Of a DNA stretch of 64,000 bases, positions 59,231 to 64,000 are shown in pieces. The position numbers and the translations under genes are program-made. Where the stretch lies: positions 60,846 through 124,845 of the forward strand of contig CAKZSI010000005.1 in assembly GCA_937918935.1 (NCBI GenBank). The letters run 5' to 3'. The first letter of the stretch is position 1; the number at the start of each line of letters is the position of its first letter. The notes beneath the pieces are model-generated. The model searched no databases. It was not told the DNA's origin and worked only from the letters and a program-made list of their open reading frames with translations. The stretch is from an uncultured Chloroflexales bacterium (GTDB lineage Bacteria; Chloroflexota; Chloroflexia; Chloroflexales; Chloroflexaceae).

Positions 59231-60412
59231 TCAGAAAACCTCAACTGCGAGGGCCACGGCTTCGCCACCACCGAGGCAGAGGGAGGCGATGCCCCGCCGT
59301 CCCCCGCGCTGTCGCAGGGCGTGGATCAGCGTCACCAGCACGCGGGCGCCACTGGCCCCGATGGGGTGCCCGAGGGCGATCGCGCCGCCGTTGACATTGA
59401 CCCGATCCACGTCCAGATGACCGGCGCGGATATTGGCCACCACCTGGGCTGCGAAGGCTTCGTTCAATTCAAACAGATCGTAATCGTCCACAGTGGCGCC
59501 GGCGCGATCCATGAGCCGCTGGATGGCCAGCGGGGGCGCGGTGAAGACCTCCCGCGGCGGCACGGCGGCCTGGGCGGCGTGTTCCACCCGCGCCAGGGGC
59601 ATCAGGCCCAGACGGGCGGCGCGCGATCCGCTCATTAGCACCAGTGCCGCCGCGCCGTCGGTGATGCCAGGGGCGTTGCCCGCGGTGACGGTGCCGTTCT
59701 CTTCAAAGGCGGGGCGCAGCCGGGCCAGGGCCGGCAGGGAACTGTCCCGCCGGGGACATTCGTCAGTGTCCACCATCAGTATCTGGCCCTTTGGGCCGGG
59801 CACGCTGACGGGCGCGATCTCATCGGCGAAGCGTCCGCCGTCAATGGCGGCAATGGCCCGCTGGTGCGACTGGAGGGCGAAGGTGTCCTGCTGCTCGCGG
59901 GTGACCTTGAAGGTCCGAGCGATCCACTCGGCGGCATTGCCCATATGCCGGTGCTCGAAGGCGCACCACAGGCCGTCGTGGACGGTGGCGTCAATCACTT
60001 CGCCATTGCCGAGGCGGTAGCCGTGGCGCGCGCCGGGGAGCAGGTAGGGGGCGTTGCTCATATGCTCCATGCCGCCGGCTACGATCACCTCAGCCTCGCC
60101 GGAACGGATAAGCGCCGCGCCGAGCATGACCGCCTTGAGGCCGCTGCCGCAGACCTTGTTCACGGCGAAGGCGCTCACACTGTCGGGCAGGCCGCCCTTG
60201 ATCGCCGCCTGGCGCGCCGGTGCCTGACCCAGCCCCGCACTCACGACGTTGCCCATGATGCACTCGTCCACACTGGCCGGGTCGATCCCCGCGCGGCTCA
60301 CGGCCGCGCGCACTGCCACGGCCCCCAGATCGGTCGCGTTGAGACTGGCGTATGCGCCGTTGAACTTGCCAATCGGCGTGCGGGCCGCGCCGACGATTAC
60401 CACCTCATCCAT
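59231..60412 (-). CDS. Acetyl-CoA acetyltransferase (thiolase II)
   Basis: A 393-aa thiolase with the three hallmark sites: nucleophilic Cys in [14 protein letters not shown], His in [20 protein letters not shown] and the second Cys in [17 protein letters not shown]. The N-terminus [19 protein letters not shown] and the loop [24 protein letters not shown] with [13 protein letters not shown] are typical of biosynthetic/degradative acetoacetyl-CoA thiolases (AtoB/PhaA). ATG 60412 follows GAGGAGGACAGC. Condenses two acetyl-CoA or cleaves acetoacetyl-CoA. No other beta-oxidation or polyhydroxyalkanoate genes are next to it, so the pathway is not fixed. It heads a minus-strand run with birA, the LCP gene and murJ, although repeats interrupt the spacers. 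Confidence 0.93.
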   Translation of the reverse strand: MDEVVIVGAARTPIGKFNGAYASLNATDLGAVAVRAAVSRAGIDPASVDECIMGNVVSAGLGQAPARQAAIKGGLPDSVSAFAVNKVCGSGLKAVMLGAALIRSGEAEVIVAGGMEHMSNAPYLLPGARHGYRLGNGEVIDATVHDGLWCAFEHRHMGNAAEWIARTFKVTREQQDTFALQSHQRAIAAIDGGRFADEIAPVSVPGPKGQILMVDTDECPRRDSSLPALARLRPAFEENGTVTAGNAPGITDGAAALVLMSGSRAARLGLMPLARVEHAAQAAVPPREVFTAPPLAIQRLMDRAGATVDDYDLFELNEAFAAQVVANIRAGHLDVDRVNVNGGAIALGHPIGASGARVLVTLIHALRQRGGRRGIASLCLGGGEAVALAVEVF

Positions 60413-60463
60413 GCTGTCCTCCTCGACGGCTCAGTGCCTATGAACCGGATGGTCCGGTTATGT

Positions 60464-60533
60464 TCCGGGAGGGCGCAGCCCTCCCGGCCCTCTCCTCAGG
60501 CAGGGGTGTGCCGAAACCTGGTTTGCCCACACC
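60464..60533. repeat. Full composite repeat (A + linker + B)
   Basis: Module A CCGGGAGGG-CGCAG-CCCTCCCGG (60465-60487), linker CCCTCTCCTCAGGCAGGG, module B GTGTGCCGAAACC-T-GGTTTGCCCACAC (60506-60532). The G/C change in each B arm (CCGAAACC / GGTTTGCC) is nearly compensatory. Confidence 0.8.
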
Positions 60534-60609
60534 CGCGCAGCGAAACCATTATACTTCGCTCCGCGCGGAACGATGCATCGCTTTCGCATCGCACGTCTCG
60601 GGGTTCGCA

Positions 60610-60638
60610 CTGGCAACCTCGGGGGAATGTGCTATAGT
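60610..60638 (+). promoter_or_regulatory. Promoter of the CBS-ACT gene
   Basis: CTGGCA (60610-60615), 17-base spacer, TATAGT (60633-60638) preceded by TGTGC (extended -10). Predicted start about 65 bases before the gene. Confidence 0.6.
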
Positions 60639-60708
60639 AAACCGAGGGCCGTCTAACGGCCTGTTCATTGTGATTCGAGAGTGCCGGATGGTCTACGAGG
60701 AGGTAGCC

Positions 60709-61356
60709 ATGCTTGTCGGCGAGCGGATGTCGCGCCCGATTATCACCGTTACACCGGAGACGACGGTCAATGATGCCCTGCACCTGATGCGCACCGAGCG
60801 CATTCGGCGCGCGCCGGTGGTCTCCCACGGCAAACTGGTCGGGATCGTCTCGATGAAGGATCTCCTCAATGCCTCGCCCTCGCAGGCGACGACCCTGAGC
60901 GTCTGGGAATTGAACTACCTGCTCAGCAAGCTCACCGTCGATCAGATCATGACCCGCGAGGTCGTTACGATCACCGAAGATACGCCAATCGAGGAAGCGG
61001 CGCGGACCATGGTCGATCGTCGCGTCGGCGGGTTGCCGGTGGTGCGCGGCGGCGAAGTGGTGGGGATCATTACCGAGACCGATCTCTTCAAGATCTTTCT
61101 GGAGTTGATGGGCGCGCGTGATGCCGGGGTGCGCTGCGAGGTGCGCGTCCTCGACGAACCGGGCCAGCTCGCCCGCCTGACGCAGACCCTCGCCAGCGCC
61201 GGGGGCAATATCATCGCCCTTGGCACCTTTGCCGGCGAGAGCCCCGGTCATAGCACCGTGACCTTCAAGGTCGCCGGTCTGACCCCCGATGAGGTGCGCA
61301 CGCTGATTACGCCCGTCGTTGAGCGGGTGGTAGATATTCGAGTGACGCATCCGTAG
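60709..61356 (+). CDS. CBS-pair plus ACT domain protein (AcuB-like)
   Basis: ATG 60709 has GAGGAGGT six bases upstream; 215 aa. Two CBS domains come first (VGERMSRPIITVTPETTVNDALHLM...IRRAPVVSHGKLVGIVS and VDQIMTREVVTITEDTPIEEAARTM...VGGLPVVRGGEVVGIITETDLFKIF), then an ACT-like domain (RCEVRVLDEPGQLARLTQTLASAGGNIIAL). CBS pairs bind adenine nucleotides and ACT domains bind amino acids, so this is a small-molecule-sensing regulator of the AcuB type. The target protein is unknown; AcuB neighbours in Bacillus are acetoin genes, but none is present here. The longer open frame upstream translates repeat DNA. Confidence 0.88.
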   Translation: MLVGERMSRPIITVTPETTVNDALHLMRTERIRRAPVVSHGKLVGIVSMKDLLNASPSQATTLSVWELNYLLSKLTVDQIMTREVVTITEDTPIEEAARTMVDRRVGGLPVVRGGEVVGIITETDLFKIFLELMGARDAGVRCEVRVLDEPGQLARLTQTLASAGGNIIALGTFAGESPGHSTVTFKVAGLTPDEVRTLITPVVERVVDIRVTHP

Positions 61357-61364
61357 CCAGGTGG

Positions 61365-61396
61365 GGCGTGGGGAAACCAGGTTTCCCCACGCCCTG
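61365..61396. repeat. Module B between convergent genes
   Basis: GCGTGGGGAAACC-A-GGTTTCCCCACGC (61367-61393): a perfect 13-bp inverted repeat around one base, the best-preserved copy. Confidence 0.85.
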
Positions 61397-61403
61397 AGGG
61401 CCG

Positions 61404-63725
61404 CTACTCGCCGCGCATTGCCCGCCACACCTTCTCCGGGCGCAGCGGCAGGTCGAGGTGACGCACGCCAAGGTGGGCCAGGGCGTCAATCACGGCATTG
61501 GCGACGGCCGGCGTCGAGCTGATCGTCGCTGCCTCGCCTACGCCTTTCACCCCCAGGGGGTTGAGCGGCGTAGGCGTTTCGGTCTGATCCAGGGTGAAGG
61601 GTGGGAAGAAGTCGGCCCGCGGAACGGCGTAGTCCATCGGCGAGCCGCTCAGTAACTGCCCGTTCGCGTCGTAGACGACCTCTTCCAGCAGAGCCTGAGC
61701 AATGCCCTGGGCCAGCCCGCCGTGGATCTGACCGATGACGATCAACGGGCTGATGCGCGGGCCGCAGTCGTCCACGGCGACGTAGTCGCGGAGGCGCGTT
61801 TCGCCGGTCTCGCGGTCAACTTCCACCACGGCGACGTGCGCGCCGAAGGGGTAGATCAGATCCGGCGGGCGGAAGTACTCGGTGGCTTCCAGGCCGCAGT
61901 CAATCTCGGCAGGCAACTTGCGGCTGTAGGCCCGCGCGGCGATCTGAGCCAGCGACACGGCCCGCCGGGGCGCGCCGCGCACCCGGTAGCAGCGCTCGCA
62001 CAGCTCGATCTCCTCGGGATCAACGTCGAGCATCAGCGCGGCGATCCGGAAGGCCTTGTCGCGCACCCGATCGAGCGCGCGCATCAGCGCCCCGCCGCCG
62101 ACAGCCAGGGAGCGCGAACCCATTGTGCCGATGCCCATCGGCGTGGTGGCCGTGTCGCCGTGGCGCACGACGATGGCGTCGAAATCCACGCCAAGGCGAT
62201 CGGCGACGATCTGGGCGAAGGTGGTGGCCGTGCCCTGCCCGTGGGGCGAAATGCCGGTGCTGACGGTCACTGCGCCCCCCGGTTCGACCTTCACCTGGGC
62301 GCTTTCGTAGGGGCCGAAGCCGCACATTTCCACGTAGCAGGCGATGCCGATCCCCAGCAGTGCCGTCGCCGGGTCGGCATCGGTGCGTCGGCGAGCCTGT
62401 TCGTGGCGCAGTTCGGCGTAGCCTGCCCGCTCCAGGGCCTTGCTCAGCGCCCGGTCGTACTCGCCGCTGTCGTAGGTCAGCCCGGTGGGCGTTTTGTAGG
62501 GAAACGCCTCGGGCGGAATGAAGTTGCGGCGCCGTACCTCCGCCGGATCGAGCCCGAGTTCCGCGGCCACCAGGTCAACGGCGCGTTCGATGTAGTAGGC
62601 CGCCTCGGGCCGCCCGGCCCCGCGGTAGGCCGCGACCGGGGTGGTGTTGGTGTAGACGCTGATGGCCTCCAGGTCCACATTGGGGATGGCATACACGCCA
62701 ACGCCCATCGCCGTGGTTAGATCGGGGAGACCGGGAGCGAGGGGATAGGCGCCGAGGTCGGCCACGATGCGCATACGCAGCGCGGTGATGGTTCCATCGG
62801 CGGCGGCGGCGGCCTCGAGGTCGCAGATCTGGGCGCGGCCATGGGTGGTGGCCAGCATGTGCTCGAGGCGGGTTTCGACCCAGCGCACCGGGACGCTGAG
62901 GCGCAGTGCCAGGGCCGCACAGAGATGCTCTTCGGGATAACTGCCGATCTTTACCCCGAAGCCCCCGCCGACGTCGGGGGCAATCACCCGCACCTGATTT
63001 TCGCTGAGCCGCAGCACCATCGCCACCTCGCCCCGCACCTGGTGGGGGGTCTGTGTGCTGGAGTAGAGCGTGAGGCCACCCGTAGCCGGATCGGGGGCGG
63101 CCAGCACGGCCCGCCCCTCCAGCGGGAAGCCGGCCAGGCGCTGGTTGCGCATCCGTTGCCGCACCACCACGTGAGCTGCGGCAAAGGCCGCCTCTACATC
63201 GCCCCTCTGCCGCCGGCGGCGGTGATCCACATTGTCCGGGAGCCCCTCGAAAACCAGCGGCGCGCCGGGGGCCAGGGCCTGCAACGGGTCACTGACCACC
63301 GGCAGCGGCTCATAGTCCACCTCGATGGCCTGAGCGGCGTCAAGCGCCGTGGCGTAGCTGGCAGCGACCACGGCGGCGACGGCCTCACCCGCGTGGCGCG
63401 CGCGCTCGACGGCCAGCACGTGGCGCACCCGCCCGGTGTAGACCTCGCCGCCACTTTCGCCGCCCTCGCCGGAACTGGCCAGTGGCAGCGGCTCGCACAC
63501 GGCCAGCATATCGCGGCCCGTAACCACCGTGACCACGCCAGGCATGGATCGCGCGGCGCTGGCGTCAATGCCGCGGATGCGCGCGTGGGCGTAGGGGCTG
63601 CGCACCAGCGCCACGTGGAGCATCCCGGGGAGCTTGAGATCGGCGACGTAGGCGCCGGCGCCGCGGATCAGGCGCGGATCTTCCTTGCGCTTCACCGTGG
63701 CGCCCATCAGGGTTGCGGGGGCCAT
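61404..63725 (-). CDS. Xanthine dehydrogenase/CoxL-family molybdenum hydroxylase large subunit
   Basis: ATG 63725 (or ATG 63707, MGATVKRKEDPRL) gives about 773 aa. It has the aldehyde oxidase hammerhead domain (RKEDPRLIRGAGAYVADLKLPGMLHVALVRSPYAHARI) and the molybdopterin domain with GGGFGVKIGSYPEE, the loop VAAYRGAGRPEAAYYIER, GISPHGQGTATTF and GVKGVGEAATISSTPAVANA carrying the catalytic Glu. The loop reads AYRGAGR rather than the AYRCSFR of true CO dehydrogenase, so this is a form-II/other purine or aldehyde hydroxylase. The iron-sulphur and FAD subunits (CoxS, CoxM) are not in the window; they may lie beyond the right edge, although the next frame there is unrelated as far as visible. Confidence 0.9.
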   Translation of the reverse strand: MAPATLMGATVKRKEDPRLIRGAGAYVADLKLPGMLHVALVRSPYAHARIRGIDASAARSMPGVVTVVTGRDMLAVCEPLPLASSGEGGESGGEVYTGRVRHVLAVERARHAGEAVAAVVAASYATALDAAQAIEVDYEPLPVVSDPLQALAPGAPLVFEGLPDNVDHRRRRQRGDVEAAFAAAHVVVRQRMRNQRLAGFPLEGRAVLAAPDPATGGLTLYSSTQTPHQVRGEVAMVLRLSENQVRVIAPDVGGGFGVKIGSYPEEHLCAALALRLSVPVRWVETRLEHMLATTHGRAQICDLEAAAAADGTITALRMRIVADLGAYPLAPGLPDLTTAMGVGVYAIPNVDLEAISVYTNTTPVAAYRGAGRPEAAYYIERAVDLVAAELGLDPAEVRRRNFIPPEAFPYKTPTGLTYDSGEYDRALSKALERAGYAELRHEQARRRTDADPATALLGIGIACYVEMCGFGPYESAQVKVEPGGAVTVSTGISPHGQGTATTFAQIVADRLGVDFDAIVVRHGDTATTPMGIGTMGSRSLAVGGGALMRALDRVRDKAFRIAALMLDVDPEEIELCERCYRVRGAPRRAVSLAQIAARAYSRKLPAEIDCGLEATEYFRPPDLIYPFGAHVAVVEVDRETGETRLRDYVAVDDCGPRISPLIVIGQIHGGLAQGIAQALLEEVVYDANGQLLSGSPMDYAVPRADFFPPFTLDQTETPTPLNPLGVKGVGEAATISSTPAVANAVIDALAHLGVRHLDLPLRPEKVWRAMRGE

Positions 63726-63874
63726 GGGCGGGTTGTGCCTTTCGTTTCGAGGGAAGCGATCGCTGTGCAGGTATCGTACCACGAAGGCGCAAGGATCACC
63801 AGAATGCGAGAGGGTTTGGAACAGGGCCTCTGCAAGGTCCGCAGGACAAACCACCAACACATAATACCAATTCC

Positions 63875-64000
63875 CTAGGAGGTCATCGCAAGCTCGGTCT
63901 GCACCAGGTAGGGGTAGCCACTGAGTGATTGCAGTCGCTCGGGAGTGTAGGTCGCAAGCACGGCTTCGAGTTCGTCCTGCAAGCAGTCGAGATGTGCAAA
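63875..64000 (-). CDS. 3' end of an unidentified gene, cut by window edge
   Basis: The minus strand has an open frame from the edge to TAG at 63877-63875: FAHLDCLQDELEAVLATYTP...YLVQTELAMTS, 41 residues. Amphipathic, with codon use like that of the neighbours. No family recognised. It lies 150 bases upstream of the molybdenum hydroxylase gene on the same strand. Confidence 0.4.
   Translation of the reverse strand, partial: FAHLDCLQDELEAVLATYTPERLQSLSGYPYLVQTELAMTS

Overview
The window looks like chromosomal DNA of a high-GC member of the Chloroflexota, most likely class Chloroflexia (Roseiflexus/Chloroflexus relatives). This rests on GC-rich coding sequence, strong AGGAGG-type ribosome sites, recurring palindromic intergenic repeats, very large beta-helix surface proteins ending in a Y-L-P-L-V-like tail, and the mix of PASTA kinase, LCP and MurJ genes. 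The taxonomic call is an inference; no rRNA lies in the window. I saw no tRNA, CRISPR array, transposase or phage module.

Layout. 1-2,100: the 3' end of a TgpA-like transglutaminase gene, then a PIN-domain toxin whose antitoxin gene is frameshifted. 2,285-8,518: an arginine cluster on the + strand (argG, a histidine phosphatase gene, argJ, argH, a one-domain argA) behind a sigma70-like promoter and a long structured leader. 8,656-14,437: an extracytoplasmic group of alpha/beta hydrolase, beta-propeller-like protein and a lipoprotein resembling copper amine oxidases, divergent from and overlapping a MauG/cytochrome c peroxidase-like di-heme gene. 14,795-17,293: a WD40 lipoprotein and a redoxin-like protein. 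17,487-24,651: an arsenic-resistance island (GAPDH-arsJ, a PstS-like lipoprotein, a Uma2 protein, arsR-acr3, aquaporin). 24,931-30,578: a minus-strand purine/histidine group (hisS, creatininase-like, hisG, purM, purC). 30,893-41,247: an EamA transporter and two giant secreted beta-helix/Ig-like proteins. 41,586-49,606: a small conserved-looking protein, aroQ, a STAND-like ATPase plus TPR/membrane partner, an FAD oxidoreductase and rarA, with a probable ~190-nt non-coding RNA (6S candidate) divergent from rarA. 50,202-58,136: an orphan ABC ATPase, a 66-aa ORF, a PASTA kinase, an RNase H-like protein, a nucleoside hydrolase, murJ and an LCP gene. 58,290-64,000: birA, a thiolase, a CBS-ACT protein, a CoxL-like molybdenum hydroxylase subunit and a cut gene at the right edge.

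How the genes work together. The arginine genes cover N-acetylglutamate formation, acetyl recycling and the last two steps to arginine. The arsenic island offers two detoxification routes: arsenate through GAPDH and ArsJ as 1-arseno-3-phosphoglycerate, and arsenite through Acr3 and possibly the aquaporin, under an ArsR repressor. HisG, PurM and PurC belong to pathways linked through PRPP and AICAR. MurJ, LCP, PASTA kinase and the transglutaminase are envelope functions.

The intergenic spaces carry more than twenty copies of a composite palindromic repeat (module A: GGGAGGG-n-CCCTCCC; module B: GTGGGGAAACC-N-GGTTTCCCCAC), plus a second hairpin family (CCGAAGCAyTGG...). The least explained items are this repeat system, the MauG-like/amine-oxidase-like pair, the rarA-linked RNA, the split STAND-like pair and the structured leaders of argG and the EamA gene.
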